Source: Acidobacteriota bacterium
Lineage (GTDB): Bacteria > Acidobacteriota > Blastocatellia > UBA7656
Reading direction: 5' to 3'
Assembly: GCA_038040445.1 (NCBI GenBank)
Contig: JBBPIG010000016.1
Coordinates: 1-64,000, forward strand
DNA: 64,000 nt
In this document: positions 52,659 through 60,298 of the stretch, piece by piece
Position numbering within the stretch: the first letter of the stretch is position 1
Layout: each line of letters opens with the position of its first letter
The notes under the pieces: generated by a model
The model's database searches: none
Seen by the model: the letters and a program-made list of their open reading frames with translations, nothing else
Told to the model about the DNA's origin: nothing
Made by a program: the position numbers and the translations under genes

Positions 52659-54764
52659 TTACTCTTCTTCCGTCGGTCTGATTCTTCCTTCTTCCTGCGC
52701 CTTGTGGATGATCTTCTGCGCGATCAGCGCGGGCACTTCATCGTAGTGGTCAAGCTCCATCGTGTACGAACCGCGCGCGCCGGTGATCGAGTTGAGGGTC
52801 GATTGATAGGACAGCATCTCAGACAAAGGCACTTGGGCCTTGACCACTGCCTGGTTCCCCTTAGTATCCATACCGGAGACGCGGCCTCGGCGCGAGTTGA
52901 TGTCGCCGAGTATGTCGCCTGAGTGTTCCTGCGGTGTAGTTATCTCGACGTTCATCACCGGCTCGAGCAACACAGCCTTCACCCTCTCAATCGCAGTACG
53001 AAACGCCTTGCGCCCCGCCATCTGAAACGAATGATCGTCAGAGTCTACCGCGTGAAACTTTCCGTCGATCAGCTCGACTTTGAAGTCGATCATTGGATAA
53101 CCGGCAATCGCTCCGCGCGCCGCGGCGTCCTTGATTCCCTTCTCTACCGCCGGCCTCCACTGTTGCGGTATTGAACCCCCAAAGATCTTGTCGACGAACT
53201 GGAACCCTTCGCCGCGAGGCACGCCTTCAAATATGCAAGTCGCCTCGGCGAACTGGCCGCGGCCCCCTGTTTGTTTCTTGTGACGTCCGACAATTTCGGC
53301 GCGGCCCCTGAAAGTTTCGAGGTAAGCCACCTTGGGAGGATGAAGCTCGACTTCAACGCCGTAGCGCCGTTTCAACTTATTCACCGCGACTTCGACGTGA
53401 GTTTGTCCCGAACCGGAAAGCAAAAACTCATTCGTTTGAGGTTCGCGATCAAATCTCAGCGCCAAATCCTCCTCGAGCATCTTGTGAAGGGCCTGCGAGA
53501 GTTTGTCTTCGTCGCTGCGCGTTTTCGCCGTGATGGCAAAAGCGACGGCGGGCCTCGGAAAGTGAACGGTCTCATAAACGATCGGCGAAGCCTTATCGCA
53601 AAACGTATCGCCGGTGTGAGTCTCTCTCAGCTTGGTTACCGCGATGATGTCGCCTGCGTGAGCTTCCGGGACCTTCTCGAGCGCTTTGCCCTGGATCACA
53701 TGCAGCGGGCCGAGGCGTTCGCTTGTGTTCTTGGTTATGTTGTACACGTTGGCATCGGACTTGGTGTGCCCCGAAAAAATCTTGAACACAGTGATGCGGC
53801 CGGCGAACGGATCGGCAACGGTCTTGAATACCAGTGCCGAGAATGGAGCGATGTCTTTCACTTCTCGCTCGATCCACTCATCGCTGTCGGTATTGGGATG
53901 GCCCTTCGCTGGCCCGAGTTCATCAGGGGCTGGAGCCAGTTCGACCAGAGAAGTCAGCAGCGGCTGGATGCCGATATTCGGAATGCCGGATGCGACCAGG
54001 ATCGGAAATAGCCTGCGCTCGGTGATCGCGGCTTTTATACCCGGAATCAACTCTTCGTCGCTGAGAGTGCCGTCGGCGAAATATTTCTCCATCAACGCCT
54101 CGGAGCTCTCGGCGACAACGTCTATTATTTTTTCACGCGCGGTCTGCGCCGCATCCTTGAGATCATCGGGTATCTCGCCCTGGGTGGCTTTCCCGGTGCC
54201 GTCTGCTTCGTAGGTGTAAGCGCGCAGGTGAACGAGGTCGATCACCCCGCGGAAGCCATGTTCGCTTCCGATGGGCATTTGAATCGGCACTGCCGAACGG
54301 CCGAATGCCTCGGTGATGCCTGCAACCGCCTGGGCGAAGTCGGCCCGCTCACGATCCATCTTTGAAACGACGATCAGTCGCGGGATGCCGAACTCTTCCG
54401 CATAGCTCCATGCTTTTTCAGTTTGCACTTCGACGCCGCTCACAGCGTCGACGACCACAAGCGCCGAGTCGGAAGCGCGCAGCGCAGCCTTCGCGTCGAG
54501 TATGAATGCAGCGAATCCCGGTGTGTCCAGTATGTTGATCTTTGTTCCGTTCCACTCGCAGTAAGCGAGCGAGCTTATGATAGTCAGCTTCCGCGCAACC
54601 TCGTCTTCATCATAATCGGTGACGGTGGTTCCGTCGTCTACACGGCCTAATCGGTTGGTGGCCCCCGCGTCAAACAGCATCGCCGAAACCAGCGACGTTT
54701 TGCCTGCGTGGCCATGACCTACAATGCCAACGTTTCTGATCTCCTTCGTGCCATAGACCTTCAT
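52659..54764 (-). CDS. Elongation factor G-like GTPase (EF-G-II type)
   Basis: A 701-residue EF-G paralogue of full length. GTPase motifs: GHGHAGKT (G1), DTPGFAAF (G3) and VVSKMDRER (G4, with Ser where NKxD has Asn). RLGRVDDGTTVTDYDEDE after G1 is characteristic of the EF-G-II / EF-G-like branch rather than housekeeping FusA, and no str operon (rpsL, rpsG, tuf) is near. Domains II-V follow, including TGGRGQFAEATCIFE and SYTMELDHYDEVP. EF-G-II members may take over translocation or ribosome recycling; exact role unclear. AAAAGGAG precedes the ATG. Confidence 0.92.
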   Translation of the reverse strand: MKVYGTKEIRNVGIVGHGHAGKTSLVSAMLFDAGATNRLGRVDDGTTVTDYDEDEVARKLTIISSLAYCEWNGTKINILDTPGFAAFILDAKAALRASDSALVVVDAVSGVEVQTEKAWSYAEEFGIPRLIVVSKMDRERADFAQAVAGITEAFGRSAVPIQMPIGSEHGFRGVIDLVHLRAYTYEADGTGKATQGEIPDDLKDAAQTAREKIIDVVAESSEALMEKYFADGTLSDEELIPGIKAAITERRLFPILVASGIPNIGIQPLLTSLVELAPAPDELGPAKGHPNTDSDEWIEREVKDIAPFSALVFKTVADPFAGRITVFKIFSGHTKSDANVYNITKNTSERLGPLHVIQGKALEKVPEAHAGDIIAVTKLRETHTGDTFCDKASPIVYETVHFPRPAVAFAITAKTRSDEDKLSQALHKMLEEDLALRFDREPQTNEFLLSGSGQTHVEVAVNKLKRRYGVEVELHPPKVAYLETFRGRAEIVGRHKKQTGGRGQFAEATCIFEGVPRGEGFQFVDKIFGGSIPQQWRPAVEKGIKDAAARGAIAGYPMIDFKVELIDGKFHAVDSDDHSFQMAGRKAFRTAIERVKAVLLEPVMNVEITTPQEHSGDILGDINSRRGRVSGMDTKGNQAVVKAQVPLSEMLSYQSTLNSITGARGSYTMELDHYDEVPALIAQKIIHKAQEEGRIRPTEEE

Positions 54765-55075
54765 AGAATCGGTCTCCTTTTGATGAATGCTGGGGTTGTC
54801 CGGTCCTGCGGTGGCGCGGACGAGTCTCCGTCTGACACGGATTGCTCGTTGCGTATACTCGCTGAGTTAAACTTTCTCATCGCTTCCAAAGATGATGGCT
54901 GGCTGAGGATGAGTGCCGTCCGAGCTCTCGCCCAAGTGAGCTTATAACCGAGCAAGCTGGATGCGCAAGCGAGGAGGCGTTTGAGGTGCGTGTCGCTTTT
55001 TCTCGCCTTGAGTGTTCATCATCAAGGCCGCTACAATCGCCAGTCCGAGAGGGTTGCTGCACCGTCTTTCCTCAG
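54765..55075. other. Divergent intergenic region
   Basis: About 310 bp between the divergent EF-G-like and thioesterase genes. No convincing gene, hairpin or strong promoter. An open frame running through 54708-54947 lacks coding character. Confidence 0.45.
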
Positions 55076-55507
55076 ATGAAGAGAAGCAAACACGAAGACG
55101 TACTTTCCAATCAGACTGCCGAGTCTCGCGTTAAGGTGCGCTATGCCGAGACCGACCAGATGAAAGTGGCCTATTACGCGAACTACTTCATTTGGTTCGA
55201 AGTGGGCCGCAGCCAGTACTGCAACGACTGCGGCTTCTCGTACCGCGACATGGAGCGAGAAACCGGTCTGTTTCTGATCGTCGCCGAGGCGAGTTGCCGC
55301 TACAAGACCCCGGCCCGATACGAAGACGAGTTGATCATTCGGACCAGAATCACCGAGCTCACGCGAAGAACTCTCAGGTTCAAATATGAGATTGAACGCA
55401 CAGACCAGGCTGCGGTTGCCGTTGGCGAGACTCTTCACGTGCTGATCAACGCCGAGGGCCGGCCCTCGAGCTTCCCGGAGAAATACCTGGCGCTGTTGCG
55501 AGGGTAA
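55076..55507 (+). CDS. Hotdog-fold acyl-CoA thioesterase (YbgC/FadM-like)
   Basis: A 143-residue hotdog thioesterase. The active motif is VRYAETDQMKVAYYANYFIWFE: the catalytic Asp is present, while the usual His-Ala-Asn-Tyr is Tyr-Ala-Asn-Tyr. IVAEASCRYKTPARYEDEL is the second family block. Enzymes of this 4-hydroxybenzoyl-CoA thioesterase group release acids from acyl-CoA or acyl-ACP. ATG 55076 gives the normal length; a frame 30 codons longer is low-complexity. No ribosome site is evident. It is followed by the class IV aminotransferase gene across an inverted-repeat element. Confidence 0.9.
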   Translation: MKRSKHEDVLSNQTAESRVKVRYAETDQMKVAYYANYFIWFEVGRSQYCNDCGFSYRDMERETGLFLIVAEASCRYKTPARYEDELIIRTRITELTRRTLRFKYEIERTDQAAVAVGETLHVLINAEGRPSSFPEKYLALLRG

Positions 55508-55529
55508 CTAGCATAGGCGCGACCCTGAG

Positions 55530-55643
55530 AATATTGAAAATTGAGAATTGAAAAATGACAATTGCAAATTGAGAACTTGCGGACCGAGTACGCGGGCCAG
55601 TTTTCAATTTGCAATTTTCATTTTTCATTTTTCAATTTTCAAT
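55530..55643. repeat. AATTGAAAATT inverted-repeat element, second copy
   Basis: Left arm 55530-55571 has tandem AATTGAAA-type units; right arm 55602-55643 has TCAATTTT-type units, with a GC-rich spacer between (ending ACGCGGGCCAG). Same family as 13553-13640. It ends 11 bases before the aminotransferase start and covers its expected ribosome site. Confidence 0.75.
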
Positions 55644-55654
55644 GCTTTCGTCCC

Positions 55655-56512
55655 ATGAGTATGCACCGTCTGATCTACCACAACGATCAAATCGTCGATG
55701 CAGCCGAGGTCAGGATCGCGCCGACAACGGCGGGGCTGCTTTACGGTTGGGGCGTGTTTACAACCTTGCGGATTTACGACGGCAAAGCCTTTGCCTTCGA
55801 TCGCCACTGGAAACGGCTGATGCTTCATGCCGAACGGATTCGCCTGCCGGTGACTCTCGATCTCAAACAGGCCAGGCGCGCGATCCACAAACTGATCGCG
55901 GCAAACTCGGTAGAGCATGGAAGAGCAAGACTGACCTTGCTGAAAGGCGATGCAGGCGCGTGGCGTGTCGACCCCGGTCCGGAAACCGAGTTTCTGATTT
56001 TCACTTCTTCGGAAGTCCCGCGCGCTGCCGCTGATTTAGCGCTGACGTTGTCGCCTTATCGCCTGCTATCGACCGCGTTGCTCGCCGGGGTCAAGCAGAC
56101 GGCGATGCTCGAAAACCTGTTTGCTCTCGAGGAGGCCCGAGCGCGGGGCTTCAATGAGACAGTGCTGTTGAACGAGCGTGGAGAGATCGTGTCGGCGGCG
56201 GCCGCAAACATTTTCTGGGTGCAAGGCGACGAAGTTTTCACGCCATCGCTCGGGACCGGTTGCGTGGCGGGCATCACCCGCCGGTTTATTCGCGAAATAA
56301 CGACGCAATGGAAACTTCACCTTGTGGAAGGAAGTTTTCCAGTCCAGAGATTGCTCGATGCGAGAGAAGTGTTTCTCACTTCAACCGCGCGAGAGGTGAC
56401 CCTGGTTTCGAGCTTCGACTCCAAGGAGTACAGCAACAAGCAGGCTCGCATTGCGAAGCTCATCGGCCGAGAATTCCAAAAGCTGGTGCGTGATGCTACG
56501 ATCGGTTCTTGA
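55655..56512 (+). CDS. Class IV aminotransferase (branched-chain / aminodeoxychorismate lyase-like)
   Basis: A 285-residue fold-type-IV PLP enzyme. The start at ATG 55655 (or 55661) avoids an extension coded only by the AT-rich repeat. Motifs: APTTAGLLYGWGVFTTLRI at the N-terminus, RLTLLKGDAG, the PLP Lys in AGVKQTAMLENLFALEEAR, and FNETVLLNERGEIVSAAAAN. The group includes BCAT, D-amino acid transaminase and 4-amino-4-deoxychorismate lyase; no residue decides. Its TGA overlaps a TTG possible start of the next gene. Confidence 0.9.
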   Translation: MSMHRLIYHNDQIVDAAEVRIAPTTAGLLYGWGVFTTLRIYDGKAFAFDRHWKRLMLHAERIRLPVTLDLKQARRAIHKLIAANSVEHGRARLTLLKGDAGAWRVDPGPETEFLIFTSSEVPRAAADLALTLSPYRLLSTALLAGVKQTAMLENLFALEEARARGFNETVLLNERGEIVSAAAANIFWVQGDEVFTPSLGTGCVAGITRRFIREITTQWKLHLVEGSFPVQRLLDAREVFLTSTAREVTLVSSFDSKEYSNKQARIAKLIGREFQKLVRDATIGS

Positions 56513-56547
56513 GCGAGCAGACCGGTCTAACAAGGGGGAAGCTAATT

Positions 56548-56958
56548 TTGGAGATCAATGATCCGGAAGCAATAGACACAATTCTAGACGAAATGAAAAC
56601 AATCGCGGTCGTCGGTCTGTCGTCCGACGCGACGCGCCCGAGCAACAGCGTGTCGCGCTACATGCAATCGCACGGCTATCGAATCATCCCGGTGAACCCG
56701 AACGAGACCAGCGTTCTGGGAGAAGAGGCTTACGCACAGCTTGAAGACGTGCCCGACAAGATTGATCTTGTGAACATATTTCGGCGGAGCGAAGAAGCGG
56801 GTCACCACGTCGATGAAGCAATTCGACTGGGCGCTCGAGGTGTGTGGCTTCAAGAAGGAGTGATTGATGAAGAAGCGGCTCGGCGTGCGCTCGATGCGGG
56901 ACTCGCCGTCGTGATGGACCGCTGCATTCTGAAAGAACATCTCAAGCGAACGCGGTGA
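56548..56958 (+). CDS. CoA-binding domain protein (YccU-like)
   Basis: A 136-residue single Rossmann domain of the CoA-binding (succinyl-CoA-ligase-like) family: IAVVGLSSDATRPSNSVSRYM, IIPVNPNETSVLGEEAY and GARGVWLQEGVIDEEAA. Such small proteins bind CoA and are conserved but of unknown role. TTG 56548 is preferred over TTG 56509: AAGGGGGAA lies upstream and the domain starts right after. An operon with the aminotransferase gene is likely. Confidence 0.88.
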   Translation: MEINDPEAIDTILDEMKTIAVVGLSSDATRPSNSVSRYMQSHGYRIIPVNPNETSVLGEEAYAQLEDVPDKIDLVNIFRRSEEAGHHVDEAIRLGARGVWLQEGVIDEEAARRALDAGLAVVMDRCILKEHLKRTR

Positions 56959-57025
56959 GATTCCTTCTTGTTCAAGGTCTCCGCCTGCGGCAGTGGGATA
57001 TGTACGACGATGGAGGTGTACCACG

Positions 57026-57268
57026 ATGGAGAATCAAGACCTGTCTTACGAGTTAATGAAGTATGAAAATCAGTGGGTGGCCATACTGGAGCCCGAAGAG
57101 AGGATTGTCGGAACAGGGGCGGACGCCTATGAGGCACAGCAAGACGCGCAAAGAAATGGCTATTCTGAAGTGCTCTTGATGCGCGTCCGTTCGGCGGATC
57201 AACACTATGCTTTGAAGTTAGGCATCTGCAATACGGTGGTTCAATCAACCGTCGCTGTCGCCGGGTGA
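57026..57268 (+). CDS. DUF5678-like small protein
   Basis: An 80-residue acidic protein starting at ATG 57026 with GGAGGTG upstream. ENQWVAILEPEERIVGTGAD and DAYEAQQDAQRNGYSEVLL match the short DUF5678-type pattern (strand-strand-helix) found in many TA-like and unlinked loci. Its last 28 bases overlap the 3' end of the convergent TPR/EF-hand gene. Confidence 0.72.
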   Translation: MENQDLSYELMKYENQWVAILEPEERIVGTGADAYEAQQDAQRNGYSEVLLMRVRSADQHYALKLGICNTVVQSTVAVAG

Positions 57269-58425
57269 AGAATGATGTCATACGTCGGGCGATTCGAGCC
57301 GTCGCAAAAGAAGACTCCCCGTGGCGAGTAGGCGATCCGGTCTGGGCGCTTCATATCCGTCACGTATCCACAGGAGACCGCAACGATTCCCCATTCCGCC
57401 AGCGGCTTTACTTCGCCGCGCTCGCTAAGTGCGTTGCCATTGAGGTGCTGCCAGATCGCCAGGCCCTCCAATTCTTTGCCCGCCAACATTCCATCGCGGT
57501 CGTCGTCCAGCGCGGCCAACGCTTGGTAGCCGTTCTCCCAGAACATCCAGAACGTCACGTTGCCGAAGAGCTGCAGCGCCGAGGTGACCTTGCCCGTGTG
57601 GTGTGGATCGTTGACCAGCCAGCCGGCGTCTCGGGTAATCCAGGTCCAGCGCTTCTGCTGTCCCGTGCCGTCTGCGTCGAAGGACACATTGGCCGAGTGG
57701 TCCTCTAGATCGCGCGCGGCCAGGCTGTTTCGCAAGGGGATCACGATCGGCGTGACTGGCCTCGAGACCGTACCCATCAGCTTGATGCGTTCTTGGAGCG
57801 TATCGATTTCTCTCTTGTCCTCATCCTTGTCGAGCAATGGGATCATATAACCGGCCGCCTCTGCAGTCATCGAGTGCCAGCCGAGGCCTGCCTCCTTCAA
57901 GTCCTTCTCCTTTTCCCACGCAGCCTTGATGACCTTGCGGTATTTCCTGACTGCCTTCCGCTTCTGGCCCGATTGCTCAATGCACCACGCGTAACCAAGC
58001 GCCGCTGACAGGTTGTCTGGGGCCAGTTCGAGCACCTCCGCGTATCGATCGAGAGCTTTGGCCAGGTGCTCCTTGGCTGCCTTGAGCTTGGTGCTGTCAT
58101 CGGTCGGCTTGACCGTGAACGGCACGTGTTGCGGCTCGTAACTGAACCAAACGCCCTCGCTCTCTCTGCCCTTCCATACCTGGGCGGACTCGGTTCTCAG
58201 GGCGTAGGCCATGGCATGGGCTCGGGCAAGGTTGAACCGGACCTCCGCGTTCTTCGGGTCGTTCTTCGCTAGTGCGTCAAGGTTCTTGATCAGCCGCGCG
58301 ACCGGGACTTTGACCAAGTCCGGACCCGCGTAGCGCGCGCTTACAGGCTGAAGGGGCAGAGCCCATGCGAGCGCCAGCAGAAGGGTCGCGCCCGTCCATC
58401 GCGTTGGAAATCGGGTGTTCTGCAT
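57241..58425 (-). CDS. Exported TPR/EF-hand protein of unknown function
   Basis: A 394-residue exported protein with signal peptide (LLLALAWALPLQPVSA) and AGGA before ATG 58425. Two tetratricopeptide-like units (~residues 30-60 and 110-165, for example YAEVLELAPDNLSAALGYAW) precede a segment with a DDDRDGMLAGKEL loop that fits an EF-hand-type calcium site. The C-terminus is beta-rich and contains two Cys that could pair. The gene converges with the DUF5678-like gene, overlapping by 28 bases. Confidence 0.78.
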   Translation of the reverse strand: MQNTRFPTRWTGATLLLALAWALPLQPVSARYAGPDLVKVPVARLIKNLDALAKNDPKNAEVRFNLARAHAMAYALRTESAQVWKGRESEGVWFSYEPQHVPFTVKPTDDSTKLKAAKEHLAKALDRYAEVLELAPDNLSAALGYAWCIEQSGQKRKAVRKYRKVIKAAWEKEKDLKEAGLGWHSMTAEAAGYMIPLLDKDEDKREIDTLQERIKLMGTVSRPVTPIVIPLRNSLAARDLEDHSANVSFDADGTGQQKRWTWITRDAGWLVNDPHHTGKVTSALQLFGNVTFWMFWENGYQALAALDDDRDGMLAGKELEGLAIWQHLNGNALSERGEVKPLAEWGIVAVSCGYVTDMKRPDRIAYSPRGVFFCDGSNRPTYDIILHPATATVD

Positions 58426-58493
58426 AGTGCGAGTCCTACTCAACCGATGAATTTAGTTGCGGGAGCATATGATTGACTTCACAGCCGCAGCAC

Positions 58494-59594
58494 CTAACGC
58501 AGCCTTTCCGCACGCACCGTGAATGAAACCGTCGTCAACGTATCGCCTCTCTGAAACTGAGACCATATGCGATAGTTGCCGGGCCGAGGCAGGAACGCGA
58601 TAAAAGTCGCGTCGGGCCCGCCGCGCAGCTTCGTCTGCTCAGCCGAGTCAGGAACAACCTCTTCTGGATGCGAGTGAACATAGTCGGACTGGTCTTCGCT
58701 GAGAATCAGCGTGTGGCCCCAGGCTCCGAGGTAAGGAATAAGATCGCGGACCGGCTCGGACGTCCTGGAATCAGTCAGATGATACTTGAGCGTGACGGGC
58801 TGACCGGCAATGATCTTGGAGGGCTCAAGCTTCAATTCGATCTTCATACCGTCGGCTATCCTGGTGAGTGACGCATCAGGCGTGAGCCGCGCACGCGCGC
58901 CGAGCAGGTCGCCTGTGTAGCCGGCGGTTGTGATGTTTTGTTGCAGCACCTGAGGGGCGCCTTCTCTGGGATAGAGATCGGAATAGATCTTGTAGCTCCC
59001 AGCTTGCGGGAGCACCGTCTCGATGGTGAAGCGTCCATCCGGCTCGAGCGTCGGATGAATGTGTTGGAACTCGGACATATCCTGGCTGACGATGAACAAA
59101 TGAAAAAGCTTCTCGTGCAGGATATTAAACTCTCTCACCTGCTCTCCGGTCCTGGGATTGAAAATCGCAAAGCGCAGGCGGATCTTTTCGTTAGGCTTTG
59201 GCGTCTTGGGGGAGCACTCAACCTTTAGATTGAAGTCGTCGGTTATGCCGGGCGTCACCGGCACGAGAATCATCGAGCACTTGGGACATTTTCCCGGGGC
59301 AGTTGTTCGAATATCGGGGTGCATGCTGCAGGTGTACTCGCCGGTTTGCTGGACGACTTCACGAGTGCGCGAGCCCGACGCGGGCGGTTCATTGGCGTTA
59401 CTTGTTTTGTCCTTGGAAGGCTTTTGGGCTACAAGCTTCATTCCGCACTTTGGGCACTTGCCCGGCTTCGACGACTGAACCTCCGGATGCATCGTGCACG
59501 AATAGACGGTGCTCTCCTGAAATGCGGATGAGGTCCGCTGAATCAGAAACGGAGTAACGAGAAACGAACTGATCAGAATTGCCAAAATGCGCAA
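58494..59594 (-). CDS. Exported protein with two heavy-metal-binding domains
   Basis: A 366-residue exported protein read from TTG with AGGAG eight bases upstream. After the signal peptide come two HMBD units: YSCTMHPEVQ-KPGKCPKCGMKL (residues ~30-55) and YTCSMHPDIR-APGKCPKCSMIL (~87-112), each a Cys/His/Met-rich copper-binding hairpin as found at the N-terminus of CopA-type ATPases and CusB. The remaining ~240 residues are Ig-like beta domains with His-rich loops (FQHIHPTLE, YVHSHPEE). A periplasmic copper or silver buffer is the likely role. Confidence 0.88.
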   Translation of the reverse strand: MRILAILISSFLVTPFLIQRTSSAFQESTVYSCTMHPEVQSSKPGKCPKCGMKLVAQKPSKDKTSNANEPPASGSRTREVVQQTGEYTCSMHPDIRTTAPGKCPKCSMILVPVTPGITDDFNLKVECSPKTPKPNEKIRLRFAIFNPRTGEQVREFNILHEKLFHLFIVSQDMSEFQHIHPTLEPDGRFTIETVLPQAGSYKIYSDLYPREGAPQVLQQNITTAGYTGDLLGARARLTPDASLTRIADGMKIELKLEPSKIIAGQPVTLKYHLTDSRTSEPVRDLIPYLGAWGHTLILSEDQSDYVHSHPEEVVPDSAEQTKLRGGPDATFIAFLPRPGNYRIWSQFQRGDTLTTVSFTVRAERLR

Positions 59595-59614
59595 AGTTGA
59601 ACTCCTACAAAAGG

Positions 59615-59705
59615 GTTCGTAGTACGGCCTTTAGGCCGAAGCTTGTACTTGGTCACTGTCCCGTCATGGTGTTACAAACTTCCGCCTAAAGGCGGTACTA
59701 CGAAC
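59615..59705. repeat. Diverged copy of the CCGCCT-AGGCGG inverted repeat
   Basis: Left arm from 59615 (GTTCGTAGTACGGCC...) pairs with right arm ending at 59705 (...GGCGGTACTACGAAC), with mismatches in the inner palindrome (GGCCTTTAGGCC against CCGCCTAAAGGCGG). The outer GTTCGTAGT/ACTACGAAC parts are shared with 52541-52630. It lies between the HMBD gene start and the DUF6438 gene stop. Confidence 0.88.
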
Positions 59706-59711
59706 GTTTCC

Positions 59712-60242
59712 TCAGCGTATCCACTGCGCGCTGTTGACTGCGTCGTCTATGGCCTGCTCCAGCTTCTCGAGCTTCGCGAGCACCTCAACGCCTCGGCATC
59801 CGTAGTAGTGTATTACGGACTTTGACGTCCCGTTAAGGGTGATCGAGGTGAGGGCCGAGGGGTGATCGGTCACCCACTGCTTACAATCATCTTCGGGTCT
59901 CTCATACCGGTCCTTCAGATCGAAATAATTGATCTTCTCGAACGCAACGATAAGCTCTCGAATCTGTTCTTGCGAGATGGCGGATTTCGCTGTGCCGACT
60001 TTCTTAACGAACCGGTTCCCCTCAAATAACACGCTACCGTCGGCCGATATCGTTAGCTTGTAAATCGGGCACATCCCGTAGCACCCGGTCCTCTCGAGCG
60101 TAATCAAAGTGTCTCGCGGAACGCCTTGCTCGCTCGACGCGCGCTTCTGGATTCGATTGCCTTGCCGCTCGTGGGCGAAGGCCGAGGGCGCAGCCAGTGC
60201 CGACAAAATGAGAAGCAGGTTGATCCGAGAGATTGTCCACAT
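59712..60242 (-). CDS. Exported DUF6438 domain protein
   Basis: A 176-residue exported protein with signal peptide (INLLLILSALAAPSAFA). The DUF6438 signature ERTGCYGMCPIYKLTI is intact, and later SVIHYYGCRGVEVLAKL carries a third Cys. The domain is found in many Bacteroidota and Acidobacteriota secreted proteins of unknown function. It sits 97 bp before the end of the large propeller gene and may form a unit with it. Confidence 0.85.
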   Translation of the reverse strand: MWTISRINLLLILSALAAPSAFAHERQGNRIQKRASSEQGVPRDTLITLERTGCYGMCPIYKLTISADGSVLFEGNRFVKKVGTAKSAISQEQIRELIVAFEKINYFDLKDRYERPEDDCKQWVTDHPSALTSITLNGTSKSVIHYYGCRGVEVLAKLEKLEQAIDDAVNSAQWIR

Positions 60243-60298
60243 AGCCTTGAAGCTCGAAGTTTCATTATAGGATGGCGGGACGATCAGGCGCGAGGGGT

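Noticed and set aside
54708-54947. 79-codon open frame between EF-G-like and thioesterase genes
   Set aside because: It begins inside the EF-G-like start on the other strand and shows no homology-like pattern.
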